The notes under the pieces are model-generated. The model was not told the DNA's origin, ran no database searches, and worked only from the letters and a program-made list of their open reading frames with translations. From Ruegeria sediminis (GTDB lineage Bacteria > Pseudomonadota > Alphaproteobacteria > Rhodobacterales > Rhodobacteraceae), in assembly GCF_005938215.1 (NCBI RefSeq), contig NZ_VCPD01000004.1, positions 434,001 through 498,000 on the forward strand: 64,000 nt of DNA, given 5' to 3'. The position numbers were made by a program, and so were the translations under genes. Shown here one piece after another: positions 1 through 8,230 of this stretch; the first letter of the stretch is position 1; each line of letters opens with the position of its first letter.

Positions 1-695
1 GAAATCATCTTCATGTGCCGCATGACGCGCAGGATGCCGGCCAGACCGGCCCGAATCGAGATTTCGTCGAAGCGCAGCCCCTCGCCCGCCTCGTAGAGCA
101 GAATGTCCTTGCCGATGGCCTTCGCCGCCCCGCGCAGAGAACCGTCGCGCAGCGGCGACTGCATCACGATGGGCGCGCCGAACACCTCGGCCAGTTCGCG
201 GGTTCTGGGGTTGTCCGGGGAAATGCGGATCTGCGGATAGTTGATGCGGTGGATGGCGGCGGAATGCAGATCGACGCCGAGGTCGGACTTGGCCACGACT
301 TCGGTCATGAACAGGTTCGCCAGCCGCGAGGCCAAAGAGCCGTGCTCGCTGCCCGGAAAGGCGCGGTTCAGGTCGCGCCGGTCCGGCAGGTAGCGCGAGC
401 GGCTGATGAACCCGAAAGCGTTGACGATGGGCACGGCGATCAGCGTGCCCCTGAGCGTGGACAGGTTGGGCGCGCGCAACAGGCGGCGGATGATCTCGAC
501 CCCGATCACCTCGTTGCCGTGTACGCCGCCGCTGACAAAGACCGTCGGCCCGTCCTGCCGCCCATGCACGACATGCACGGACATGGTGACCGGCGTGTGA
601 TCCGACAGCACGCTGACCGGCAGATCGACGGTGCGCCGCGAACCGGGCGCCACCTTCACCGAGCCGATGGTGAATGGCGGGCGGCTTTTCATCAT
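1..695 (-). CDS. Succinylglutamate desuccinylase/aspartoacylase (AstE/AspA) family metallohydrolase, partial
   Basis: The reverse strand encodes about 231 residues beginning [15 protein letters not shown], and the frame runs off the window start, so the C-terminus is missing. The motif [10 protein letters not shown] near residue 55 is the HxxE zinc-binding motif of the M14-like AstE/AspA family, and a later D-L-H-S-A stretch supplies the expected third ligand. Members remove acyl groups from amino-acid amides or cleave related bonds; the substrate here is unknown. The start codon overlaps the rimK stop (ATGATGA), so it is probably translationally coupled as the last gene of mgtE-protease-rimK. 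It may act on RimK products or on a related glutamylated or N-acylated compound, but that is inference. An alternative start is three nucleotides further in. Confidence 0.85.
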   Translation of the reverse strand, partial: MMKSRPPFTIGSVKVAPGSRRTVDLPVSVLSDHTPVTMSVHVVHGRQDGPTVFVSGGVHGNEVIGVEIIRRLLRAPNLSTLRGTLIAVPIVNAFGFISRSRYLPDRRDLNRAFPGSEHGSLASRLANLFMTEVVAKSDLGVDLHSAAIHRINYPQIRISPDNPRTRELAEVFGAPIVMQSPLRDGSLRGAAKAIGKDILLYEAGEGLRFDEISIRAGLAGILRVMRHMKMI

Positions 696-1597
696 CCCTT
701 GCCCCTGGTTCTCGTGGCGCCGGCCTTGGCGTTCTTTTCCAGAAATTCGATCATCTTGCCCGCGATGTCGAGACCGGTCGCCTTTTCCACGCCTTCGAGG
801 CCGGGCGACGAGTTGACCTCCATGATGACCGGGCCGTGATTGGCCCGCAGCATGTCCACGCCGCAGGCGTTCAGCCCCATGGTCTTCGCCGCCCGCAGCG
901 CGGTCGCGCGCTCTTCCGGGGTCAGCTTGACGACCTGGGCCGAACCGCCGCGGTGCAGGTTCGAACGGAACTCGCCCGCCGCGCCGGTCCGCTTCATCGC
1001 CGCCACCACCTTGCCGCCTATGACGATGGCGCGGATATCCGTGCCGCCCGCCTCCTTTATGAATTCCTGCAGCATGATGTTCACGCCCGCGCCCCGAAAC
1101 GCCTCGACCACGGATTTCGCCGACCGGTCGGTATCCGCCAGAACCACGCCGATGCCCTGGGTGCCCTCGAGCAGCTTGATCACGATTGGTGCGCCGCCGG
1201 CAAGCCGCAGCACCTCTTCCGTCTGCTTCGGATCATGGGCGAAGGTGGTGACGGGCAGACCGATGCCGTCGCGCGCCATCAGCTGCATCGACCGCAGCTT
1301 GTCCCGCGACCGGCCGATCGCCACGCTTTCGTTCAGCGGATAGACGCCCATCATCTCGAACTGGCGCAGCACCGCGGTTCCGTAGAACGTGACCGAGGCG
1401 CCGATCCGCGGAATCACAGCGTCGTATCCCGTCAGCTTTTCGCCGTTGTAATAGATCTCGGGACGGCGGCTGGCGATGTTCATGTAGCAGCGCAGGGTGT
1501 CGATGATATCCAGTTGGTGCCCACGTTCCTCGGCAGCGGCCTTCAGGCGCTGGTGGGTGTAAAGATTGGCGTTGCGCGCCAGCATGGCGATTTTCAT
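692..1597 (-). CDS. rimK: RimK family alpha-L-glutamate ligase
   Basis: 301-residue ATP-grasp ligase, the same length as E. coli RimK and closely similar along its length from memory ([72 protein letters not shown]). RimK adds glutamate residues to the C-terminus of ribosomal protein S6 and can make poly-alpha-glutamate. The ATP-grasp lysine and acidic magnesium ligands lie in the conserved [12 protein letters not shown] and [10 protein letters not shown] segments. It overlaps the upstream retropepsin-like gene and the downstream AstE-like gene by 4 nt each. In pseudomonads a protease of this retropepsin class (RimB) modulates RimK, which supports a functional rim module. The target in this organism cannot be read from sequence. 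Confidence 0.95.
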   Translation of the reverse strand: MKIAMLARNANLYTHQRLKAAAEERGHQLDIIDTLRCYMNIASRRPEIYYNGEKLTGYDAVIPRIGASVTFYGTAVLRQFEMMGVYPLNESVAIGRSRDKLRSMQLMARDGIGLPVTTFAHDPKQTEEVLRLAGGAPIVIKLLEGTQGIGVVLADTDRSAKSVVEAFRGAGVNIMLQEFIKEAGGTDIRAIVIGGKVVAAMKRTGAAGEFRSNLHRGGSAQVVKLTPEERATALRAAKTMGLNACGVDMLRANHGPVIMEVNSSPGLEGVEKATGLDIAGKMIEFLEKNAKAGATRTRGKG

Positions 1598-2085
1598 CGG
1601 TTTTCCTTTCCCTCTTTGCGCTTCGGTCTACCCCGCAAGAGGTGCGCGCGCATGGTATGGACGGCGATGGAGTGGTTTTTCAGCGCGGCGCGCCCCACGA
1701 TCATCTGGAATGTCATGTTTTTGCGATCGGTCAGTGAAAGATCCACGGGCCAGGACTGATCGCCCAGCCGGAAGGTCGTGCGGATCACGATCCGGTTCTC
1801 GGGAACGCCGCTGGTGTTCTTGATGTTCCGCTTTTCCTTCACCGGCGCTTCGATCCACACGTCCGGGCCGCCATCGGTCGATTCCGTCCGGAAGGACACC
1901 CAAACGTGCCCGTCGCGCGTGAACCGCCGGATATCCTCGGCATGCAGCGCCGAGGTGCGCGCGCCGGTGTCGATCTTGGCCTTGATGTCGTGCAGCGGCA
2001 GGTCCGGAAGATCGACATATTCCATCCAGCCGATGATCGTCGGCAAGGTTTTCAGCGGTTTCACCAATTTCCGTCTGTCGGTCAT
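1594..2085 (-). CDS. RimB-like retropepsin-type protease (ATP-dependent zinc protease family)
   Basis: 163-residue protein with the aspartic-protease-like motif [14 protein letters not shown] (D39-T40-G41), followed by [12 protein letters not shown] and [10 protein letters not shown], as in the small family usually named putative ATP-dependent zinc protease. The single D-T-G motif and short length suggest a homodimeric retropepsin fold. It sits directly upstream of rimK with an ATGA overlap, the arrangement of Pseudomonas rimB-rimK, so it probably regulates or processes RimK or its product. I chose the start at 2085 because its ATG overlaps the mgtE stop (ATGA). An in-frame ATG at 2097 (MADFMTD) is the alternative. 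Proteolytic activity is inferred from the motif only. Confidence 0.85.
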   Translation of the reverse strand: MTDRRKLVKPLKTLPTIIGWMEYVDLPDLPLHDIKAKIDTGARTSALHAEDIRRFTRDGHVWVSFRTESTDGGPDVWIEAPVKEKRNIKNTSGVPENRIVIRTTFRLGDQSWPVDLSLTDRKNMTFQMIVGRAALKNHSIAVHTMRAHLLRGRPKRKEGKENR

Positions 2086-3473
2086 GAAATCAGCCATGGC
2101 ATCATCAGTGTCGCGAGGCTGAGCACGAAGAAAAAGCCCGCCATGTCGGTGATCGTGGTCAGAAGCGGGCCGCTTGCGGCGGCCGGGTCCTGGCCCATGC
2201 GCTTGAGCATCAGCGGCACGACGCCGCCGATCGACACGGCCAGCACCGTGTTGAGCGCCAGCGCCAGGCCGATCACGATGCCCAGCGCCGGGTTTCCCTT
2301 CCACAACCAGGCCACCAGCCCGATCAGGATGCCCAGCGCGATGCCGTTGATGACGCCGACCGAAACCTCCTTGACCCAGACCCGGAAGGCGTCGATGGGA
2401 CGGACCAGCCCCAGGCTCAGCTCGCGCATGGTCACGCCGACCGCCTGGTTGCCCGAACAGCCGCTCATGTCCGACACCATCGGCAGGAATATGGCCAGCG
2501 CGATGACCGCCGCCAGGGTTTCCTCGTAGGCCGAGATCACGCTGGCCGCGATGATGTTCAGAACGATGTTGGCGGCCAGCCACGCCAGACGCCGGCGCGA
2601 CCGCAGCCAGAGCGGCATCGACCGCAGCTCGTCACCGACGACGCCCTGCCGTTTCAGGCTTTCGCTTTCCGACCGCTCCAGCAGCGCATCGGTGAAGGCC
2701 GAGCGCATCACGACGCCGACGAGGACGCCATCGGCATCGACCACCGGCACGCTGAGGAACGGGTTTTCGTCAAATATGTCCTCGAGCTGCTCAAGCGGCA
2801 TGTCGACCGGCACGGTCAGTGGCGGCACCATGATCGAGGTCAACAGCTCGCTGCGCTTCGCGGTCAGAAGTCCGCGCAGCGAAACGACGCCCACCGGCCT
2901 GTTGTTCTGGTCCACGATGCAGGGATGCTGACCGCGATACTGTTCGAAGTCCTCGTCCTCGGCAGCCAGTTCACGCAGCACCTTTCCGACGGTCTGGGTA
3001 TCGGTGAACCGAAAGACCTCGGACATCATCAGGCCGCCGGCGGTATCGTCCGCATAGGTGGACAGGCGGCGGACATCTGCGGCCTCCTGTTCGTCCATTT
3101 CGGACAGGATGGCTTCGGCGTCTTCCTCGTCCAGCTCGCCGATCACGTCGGCCTGAATGTCCGACACCAGCTCTTCGAGGATTTCCGCCGCCCGCTCAGG
3201 CTCCAGCCGCTCGACCAGCTCAACCGCCATTTCGTTGGGCGCTTCCTCGACCAGCTCCGCGGCCAGTTCGACCGGGACGAGCTCAAGCACCCGGTCCCGT
3301 TCGTCCGGCACCAGCATCAGCAGTTCGCGCAGCGCCTCGCTGCTGGGCAGCGGATCCAGCAGCCCGGCCAGACGCTCGGCATCGCCTGCGCCCACGGCAT
3401 CCTTGATGCGCTGGGAAAGGTCGCCGCTTTCCATTGGCGGAGTTTGCGTCTCGTTCATGGCATCATCGCTCAT
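2082..3473 (-). CDS. mgtE: Magnesium transporter MgtE
   Basis: 463 residues in MgtE order: an acidic helical N domain (about 30-140), two CBS domains (about 150-275) and a five-helix membrane domain (about 300-463). The family signature MVSDMSGCSGNQAVGVTMRE lies in the membrane part. MgtE is a homodimeric Mg2+ channel of the inner membrane that closes when Mg2+ binds the N and CBS domains. It leads an operon with a 4-nt overlap to the RimB-like gene and then rimK. The start at 3473 (MSDDAMNETQ) is not backed by a strong Shine-Dalgarno site; an in-frame ATG at 3458 (MNETQTPP) is possible. A perfect palindrome lies 32-53 nt upstream of the start. Confidence 0.95.
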   Translation of the reverse strand: MSDDAMNETQTPPMESGDLSQRIKDAVGAGDAERLAGLLDPLPSSEALRELLMLVPDERDRVLELVPVELAAELVEEAPNEMAVELVERLEPERAAEILEELVSDIQADVIGELDEEDAEAILSEMDEQEAADVRRLSTYADDTAGGLMMSEVFRFTDTQTVGKVLRELAAEDEDFEQYRGQHPCIVDQNNRPVGVVSLRGLLTAKRSELLTSIMVPPLTVPVDMPLEQLEDIFDENPFLSVPVVDADGVLVGVVMRSAFTDALLERSESESLKRQGVVGDELRSMPLWLRSRRRLAWLAANIVLNIIAASVISAYEETLAAVIALAIFLPMVSDMSGCSGNQAVGVTMRELSLGLVRPIDAFRVWVKEVSVGVINGIALGILIGLVAWLWKGNPALGIVIGLALALNTVLAVSIGGVVPLMLKRMGQDPAAASGPLLTTITDMAGFFFVLSLATLMMPWLIS

Positions 3474-3504
3474 TCAGGTTGCCGCCGACTTATATACGTG
3501 ATAA

Positions 3505-3526
3505 TTTTTTGTCTATAGACAAAAAA
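3505..3526. promoter_or_regulatory. 22-bp perfect palindrome between divergent mgtE and a small gene, candidate operator
   Basis: The sequence is six T, then GTCTATAGAC, then six A: a perfect 22-bp dyad in an otherwise GC-rich genome. It lies 32 nt upstream of mgtE (minus) and 18 nt upstream of the GTG start of the small plus-strand gene. The centre contains a TATAGA that could be a -10 box for the plus gene. Unlike a terminator, the T-run comes before the stem and the A-run after it, and there is no loop. A dimeric regulator binding here could control both genes. The regulator is unknown. Confidence 0.55.
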
Positions 3527-3544
3527 CTACCACAAGGTATCCAG

Positions 3545-3832
3545 GTGTCCAGCTACGAAGCCGCTGCTGACGTGCTTGCCAGACTTTATGGCGAGGAATT
3601 CGGAGGGAAACCATCCGGCCGCTACAGAATTCCGCAGAAACTGCTCAGGGAACTGCTCGGACGCCGCAGGCTGTATGAAGAGGATGTCACTGCCCTGGGC
3701 AGGGCGTTGCTGGAGAGGGGATTCGTCCTGATCGACATGGACAGTTTCTTCGTCGTGATGAGCGCCAACGCCTTTGTCAACTACAGACGGGTAAGCAAAG
3801 AAGCCTTGCCCTCGGCCGCCGCATCTTGCTAG
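3545..3832 (+). CDS. Small conserved-looking protein of unknown function
   Basis: 95 residues if GTG at 3545 is the start (VSSYEAAADVLARLYG). That start has an AAGG Shine-Dalgarno at 3534-3537 with 7 nt spacing, whereas the longer frame from 3434 would run through the palindrome and mgtE start. The protein is charged and mostly helical, with segments RIPQKLLRELLGRRRLYEED, RALLERGFVLIDMDSFFVV and SANAFVNYRRV. It has no signal peptide or membrane helix. Basic residues and the helical pattern could fit a small DNA-binding or adaptor protein, but I do not recognise the family. It is divergent from mgtE and 75 nt upstream of pqiA. Confidence 0.7.
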   Translation: MSSYEAAADVLARLYGEEFGGKPSGRYRIPQKLLRELLGRRRLYEEDVTALGRALLERGFVLIDMDSFFVVMSANAFVNYRRVSKEALPSAAASC

Positions 3833-3907
3833 CGCAGTGCCGGACACTAGATCCACCGTGAACAACGAAAGCGGCGCCGTGCGCAAGGCCGCCCGGGACA
3901 TGACGGA

Positions 3908-4543
3908 ATGAGCAGCGCGACGACCATCGACCCCACCATGCTGACCGCCTGTCCCGTCTGCGACGCGCTGCACAGGGACCAAGAGGTGCCGCCGCACCGA
4001 ACCGCCCGCTGCGCGCGCTGCGGCACCGTGCTGGCCGCGCCGCGGTCGGGGGCGATGACCCGGATCACCATGCTGGCCGCCACCGCCCTGATCCTGATGA
4101 TCGCCGCCGTGCTGTTCCCGTTTCTGGAACTGAGCGCGCAGGGCCTGTCGCAGAGGGCCTCGGTGCTGGATGCGGTGCTGGCCTTTTCGACGGGCCTCAT
4201 GGCGCCGCTGTCCCTGGCGGTCGCGTTTCTGATCGTCCTGTTGCCGGCGGCGCGCTACCTGGCCATTCTCTACGCGCTTGCGCCGATGGCGCTTGGATGG
4301 CACCCCGCCCGCCATGCCATCGCCGCCTTTCGCTGGGCCGAACGCATCAAGCCCTGGGCGATGGCCGAGATCTTCATCATCGGGGTGGCGGTCGCGCTCG
4401 TCAAAGTGGCGGGTCTGGCGCGTGTCGAGCTGGGACCGGCATTCTGGGCCTTTGCGGCGCTCGTCGTCGTCACCATCATCAAGGACAACTACATTTGCAG
4501 GCCGACGGTATGGAAAACCCTGGAAGAACGCAGCCGGTCCTGA
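3908..4543 (+). CDS. pqiA: Paraquat-inducible protein A domain protein, first half
   Basis: 211-residue integral membrane protein. The N-terminus carries a zinc-ribbon pattern (CPVCDALHRDQEVPPHRT then CARCG), followed by about four transmembrane segments, which is one PqiA domain. Typical PqiA/YebS proteins join two such domains in one chain of about 420 residues; here the second domain is a separate overlapping ORF (4510-5148). PqiA is the inner-membrane partner of PqiB, an MCE protein that spans the periplasm, and PqiC, an outer-membrane lipoprotein. Together they are thought to move lipids between membranes. The weak upstream GACGGA is the only ribosome-binding candidate. Confidence 0.9.
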   Translation: MSSATTIDPTMLTACPVCDALHRDQEVPPHRTARCARCGTVLAAPRSGAMTRITMLAATALILMIAAVLFPFLELSAQGLSQRASVLDAVLAFSTGLMAPLSLAVAFLIVLLPAARYLAILYALAPMALGWHPARHAIAAFRWAERIKPWAMAEIFIIGVAVALVKVAGLARVELGPAFWAFAALVVVTIIKDNYICRPTVWKTLEERSRS

Positions 4544-5148
4544 CGGCCCGCGGCGCGGGCTTCGTGGGCTGCCGGGCCTGCGGGCGGGTCAATCCGCCGG
4601 ACGCCAGAACCTGCGTCCGCTGCCGCAGCGCCATCGAGCCCGACGACCCGGCCAGCCTGCAGCGGGTCTGGGCCTGGCTCGCCGCCGGTCTGATCGCCTA
4701 TGTCCCCGCCAACATCTACCCGATGCTGCGCACGACGACGCTTGGCCATACCTCGGAAAACACCCTGATCGGCGGCGTGGTCGAGCTTCTCAGCCACGGC
4801 GCCTATGGTGTCGGGCTGATCGTCTTCGTCGCCAGCATCGTGATCCCCGTCGCGAAATTCATCGCCATTGCCTATCTCGCCGTTTCCGTCCGCCGGCCCG
4901 CGGCGCTCGGCAGCCACGGGCGGCAGGTGCTTTTCGAAGTGGTCGAGTTCATCGGGCGCTGGTCGATGATCGACGTCTTCGTGGTCGCCATTCTCTCGGC
5001 CCTTGTCCAACTAGACTTCGCCGCCGCCATCAATCCCGGCGCCGCGGCGGTGAGTTTCGCACTTTCGGTTGCATTTACGATGCTGGCGGCGCAGAGCTTT
5101 GATCCGCGCCTGATCTGGAACGCCAACGAGCGAGTACAAGTCACATGA
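4510..5148 (+). CDS. pqiA: Paraquat-inducible protein A domain protein, second half
   Basis: 212 residues starting MENPGRTQPVL. A second zinc ribbon (CRACGRVNPPDARTCVRC) precedes four predicted membrane helices with conserved PqiA segments (ANIYPMLRTTTLG, SIVIPVAKF, FIGRWSMIDVFVV). It overlaps the first pqiA ORF by 34 nt in another frame and overlaps pqiB by 4 nt. The overlap shows a two-subunit PqiA, and both halves keep the expected motifs, so this looks like a natural split rather than decay. It belongs with pqiB and pqiC. Confidence 0.9.
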   Translation: MENPGRTQPVLTARGAGFVGCRACGRVNPPDARTCVRCRSAIEPDDPASLQRVWAWLAAGLIAYVPANIYPMLRTTTLGHTSENTLIGGVVELLSHGAYGVGLIVFVASIVIPVAKFIAIAYLAVSVRRPAALGSHGRQVLFEVVEFIGRWSMIDVFVVAILSALVQLDFAAAINPGAAAVSFALSVAFTMLAAQSFDPRLIWNANERVQVT

Positions 5149-7229
5149 GCCAACCCGAACCCGCCGAGATGAAGATCTCCGGTCCCCGGCCGTCCTTCTG
5201 GCGGAACCTGTCCTTCGTCTGGCTGGTCCCGGTGGCGGCGCTTGCCGTGTCGCTGGGGGTCGCCTGGAAGGCCTACAGCGACCGCGGCGTCCTGATCAGC
5301 ATCACCTTCGCCAACGCCGCCGGGATCGTCGAGAACGAAACCACGGTCCGCTACCGCGACGTAGTCGTCGGCCATGTCGAGCGGGTGGGCTTCGGCGACG
5401 ACCTTTCGCAGGTTGTTGTCTCGGCCCGGATCGACAAGGACATCGCTCCCTTCCTGGACGCGGACGCCACCTTCTGGGTGGTGCGCCCCGAGGTCAGCGC
5501 GCGCGGCATTTCCGGCCTCAGCACGGTTCTGTCCGGCGTCTACATCGAAGGCGCATGGGATCAGCAGGCCGGCAGCCCGCGCACCCAATTCGAAGGCGCC
5601 GACCGGCCGCCGCTGGTGCAGCCCGGGCGCGCCGGGCGTCGCATCACGCTCCGGACCGACGACGGCAGCCTGATCTCCGAAGGCGCGCCGGTGCTCTATC
5701 GCGGCATCGAGGTCGGCCGCCTGGAACAGCCGCGCCTGACGCTGACCGGCAGCAACATCGTGGTGGACGCCTTCATCGAGGCGCCGCATGACCGGCGCAT
5801 CAATTCGGCCACCCGGTTCTGGGACACGTCGGGTTTCTCGGTCTCGATCGGCGCAGGGGGCTTGTCGCTGGACGTGGACAGCCTCGCCTCGCTGGTCGCG
5901 GGCGGGCTCGAGTTCGACACGATCTTCGACGGCGGCCGCCCGGTCGGCGCGGGCGCGGTCTTCGACATCTATCCCGACGAGGCCACGGCCCGCCGCACCG
6001 CCTTCGCCCGGACACTGTCCGGCGGCGTGCCCGTAGCCGTCGCCTTCGACGAATCCGTGGCCGGGCTGACGAACGGCGCCGCCGTGCAATACGGTGGCAT
6101 CCGGGTCGGCGAGGTCAGCAGCCTGAACGCGATCGTGGACAGCGAGGCGGAAACTCCCGAGGTTCGGCTGGTCGCCAACCTGATGCTGGACCCGGTCCTG
6201 TTGGGACTGCCCGCCGGTTCCGGCGAGGCCGAAGTTCTAGAGTTCCTGGAACAGGCGGTCGCCACCGGCCTGCGCGCGCGGCTTGCGGCGGCGGGCCTGT
6301 TCAGTTCCGAACTGATCGTGGAACTGGTCCGCATCGATGACGCCGCGCCCGCCGCCTTCGACCGCAACGCCGAGCCGCTGCCGGAACTGCCCAGCGCGCC
6401 GTCCGATCTGCCCGATTTCACCGCCACGGCTGAAGGGGTGCTGGAGCGCATCAACGACCTGCCGGTCGAGGAGTTGCTTGAGCAGGCGATCCGCACCATG
6501 GCCAGCATCGAAAGCCTCGCCTCCGCCGAAAGCACGCGGCAGACGCCAGCGGCCGCCATCGCGCTGCTGGAGGAGACGCGGGCCCTGGTCGCCAACCCCG
6601 CCACCCAGGCGCTGCCCGGCGAATTGCGGGCAGTGGTCGCGGATCTGCAGGGCGCCGTTGCCGAGCTGCGCGAAAGCAGGGCGATCGCCACGCTGGCCGA
6701 GGCGCTGGAACAGGTCAACGTGACCGCGAACAACTTCGCGACCGCCTCCGAAGACGTGCCCGCACTGGTCGAGGAAATCCGAGCGTTGACCGCCAAGGCC
6801 AATTCGCTTGAGGCCGAAGAGCTTGTCCGGGCCGCGCATCAGCTGATGGACAGCGTCGGCGGGCTGATCGAAACCGACGACGCCCGCGCCCTCCCGGCGG
6901 CGCTGACCGGAGCGCTGGGCGAAGTGCAGACCACGCTGAGCGAGATGCGGCAGGGCGGGCTTGTGGAAAACGCGAACGCGACCATGGCCTCGACCCGCGA
7001 CGCCGCCGAAGCCGTGGCCGCGGCCACCGAAAGCCTGCCTGAACTCTCCGCCCGTCTCGACCAGCTGGTCGCGCAGTCCGAAGCCCTTCTCGCGGCCTAT
7101 GGCGACAGTTCGAGCTTCAATACCGAGACGCTGGACGCCCTGCGCGAAGTCAAGAGCGCGGCGCGGGCGATATCGCAGCTGGCCCGCCAGATCGAACGGA
7201 ATCCGAATTCCCTTGTTTTTGGAAAGTGA
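5145..7229 (+). CDS. pqiB: PqiB-type MCE/MlaD-domain lipid-transport protein
   Basis: 694-residue protein with one N-terminal membrane helix (about 20-42: LSFVWLVPVAALAVSLGVAW), then repeated MCE domains recognisable by the Y-R-D-V-V-V-G-H-V, Y-R-G-I-E-V-G-R-L and Y-G-G-I-R-V-G-E-V segments. A long Ala/Glu-rich helical C-terminal region (about 430-690) follows. E. coli PqiB has three MCE rings topped by a coiled-coil needle that spans the periplasm, and this architecture matches. It probably carries phospholipid between inner and outer membrane with the pqiA products and PqiC. Its ATG overlaps the preceding pqiA stop (ATGA), indicating translational coupling. Confidence 0.93.
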   Translation: MSQPEPAEMKISGPRPSFWRNLSFVWLVPVAALAVSLGVAWKAYSDRGVLISITFANAAGIVENETTVRYRDVVVGHVERVGFGDDLSQVVVSARIDKDIAPFLDADATFWVVRPEVSARGISGLSTVLSGVYIEGAWDQQAGSPRTQFEGADRPPLVQPGRAGRRITLRTDDGSLISEGAPVLYRGIEVGRLEQPRLTLTGSNIVVDAFIEAPHDRRINSATRFWDTSGFSVSIGAGGLSLDVDSLASLVAGGLEFDTIFDGGRPVGAGAVFDIYPDEATARRTAFARTLSGGVPVAVAFDESVAGLTNGAAVQYGGIRVGEVSSLNAIVDSEAETPEVRLVANLMLDPVLLGLPAGSGEAEVLEFLEQAVATGLRARLAAAGLFSSELIVELVRIDDAAPAAFDRNAEPLPELPSAPSDLPDFTATAEGVLERINDLPVEELLEQAIRTMASIESLASAESTRQTPAAAIALLEETRALVANPATQALPGELRAVVADLQGAVAELRESRAIATLAEALEQVNVTANNFATASEDVPALVEEIRALTAKANSLEAEELVRAAHQLMDSVGGLIETDDARALPAALTGALGEVQTTLSEMRQGGLVENANATMASTRDAAEAVAAATESLPELSARLDQLVAQSEALLAAYGDSSSFNTETLDALREVKSAARAISQLARQIERNPNSLVFGK

Positions 7230-7230
7230 C

Positions 7231-7788
7231 ATGAAAACGCACCTCATCCTTCTGGCTTGCTGCGCCGTGCTGCCCGCCTGCGCGTCGAACGAAGCCCTTT
7301 ACCTGATCGCCCCGACTCCGGGCGAAAAGGCCGTGCGGGTGCAGGCCAGGACCATCGAGATGCGTATGGTGTCGCTGCCCACCTATGCCGCGGCCTCCGA
7401 GATCATCGCCCAAACCCCGGACGGGGCCCTGCACGCGCAAGGCAACGCGCTGTGGGCCGACGACCCCGAGCGCGGCATGACCGCCGCACTCGCCCGCGGA
7501 CTGGGAGAGCGGACGGGGGCTTCGGTGACGATGGAGCCCTGGCCCCTGAGTGACGGCCCGGACGCCAGGGTCGATGTGCGCGTGGACCAGGTCTATGCCC
7601 GCGCCGACGGCAGTTTCGAACTGTCCGGACAATTCGCGGTTTCTTCGCCAGACGGCGTCATGCGTGAATTCGTGCGCCGCTTCGACATCCGCACCCCGGT
7701 TCAGGGCGAAGGGCCTGCGGCGATCTCCAACGCCCTGGCCGTCGCCCTGTCGCGACTGTCGAGCGATATTGCAGTTGCCATGCGATAG
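7231..7788 (+). CDS. pqiC: PqiC/YmbA-like outer-membrane lipoprotein
   Basis: 185 residues with a lipoprotein signal (MKTHLILLACCAVLPAC) whose lipobox L-P-A-C places the lipidated cysteine at residue 17. The start ATG is preceded by GGAAAG at 7221-7226. The mature part shows the ABC-type transport auxiliary (DUF330) character of PqiC: LYLIAPTPGEKAVRVQART early, then a beta-rich core. Directly downstream of pqiB, it is the expected outer-membrane anchor of the Pqi complex. The larger reading frame that starts inside pqiB is not credible because it would lose the signal peptide. Confidence 0.88.
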   Translation: MKTHLILLACCAVLPACASNEALYLIAPTPGEKAVRVQARTIEMRMVSLPTYAAASEIIAQTPDGALHAQGNALWADDPERGMTAALARGLGERTGASVTMEPWPLSDGPDARVDVRVDQVYARADGSFELSGQFAVSSPDGVMREFVRRFDIRTPVQGEGPAAISNALAVALSRLSSDIAVAMR

Positions 7789-7792
7789 GGCC

Positions 7793-7817
7793 GAAAAACC
7801 GGCTTGAACCGAACCGG
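7793..7817 (-). terminator. Putative Rho-independent terminator after mutT
   Basis: Read on the minus strand just past the mutT stop, CCGGTT pairs with AAGCCGG around a 6-7 nt loop and is followed by TTTTT. The stem is short and includes a G-T pair. It lies in the convergent gap between pqiC and mutT. Confidence 0.5.
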
Positions 7818-7831
7818 CCCGCCAACCGATG

Positions 7832-8230
7832 TCAGAGCCAGTCGCGCAGGATCGGGATCAGCGGAATATCCGCCGGCGGCATCGGGTAGTCGCGCAGTTC
7901 GGAAACGCGCGCCCATTTCAGCGCCTGGCCTTCGCGGGAATGGGGAATGCCCTCCCATTTGCGGCAGGCGAACAGCGGCATCAGCAGGTGGAAGTCGTCG
8001 TAGCCGTGGCTGGCGAAGGTCAGCGGCGCAAGGCAGGAAGCCCAGGTGTTGATCCCAAGCTCCTCTTCCAGTTCGCGGATCAGCGCGGCCTCGGGCGTTT
8101 CGCCCGGTTCCACCTTTCCGCCCGGAAACTCCCACAAACCGGCCATGGACTTGCCTTCCGGGCGCTGCGCCAGCAGCACCCGGCCGTCCACGTCGATCAG
8201 GGCGACCGCCGATACCAGAACGGTCTTCAC
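7832..8230 (-). CDS. mutT: 8-oxo-dGTP diphosphatase, MutT-type Nudix hydrolase
   Basis: 132 residues with a canonical Nudix box, GGKVEPGETPEAALIRELEE then ELGI, near residues 37-60. The short length, FPGG entry and LWEFPGGK context match MutT, which removes oxidised dGTP from the nucleotide pool to prevent A:T to C:G transversions. It is the last gene of a parvulin-argJ-mutT run and overlaps argJ by 4 nt. The exact oxidised substrate cannot be proven from sequence, but the genomic arrangement is the usual one in Rhodobacteraceae. Confidence 0.92.
   Translation of the reverse strand: MKTVLVSAVALIDVDGRVLLAQRPEGKSMAGLWEFPGGKVEPGETPEAALIRELEEELGINTWASCLAPLTFASHGYDDFHLLMPLFACRKWEGIPHSREGQALKWARVSELRDYPMPPADIPLIPILRDWL

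Noticed and set aside
3505-3526. The 22-bp palindrome as a terminator
   Set aside because: The T-run is before the stem and the A-run after it, with no loop; that polarity is opposite to an intrinsic terminator.
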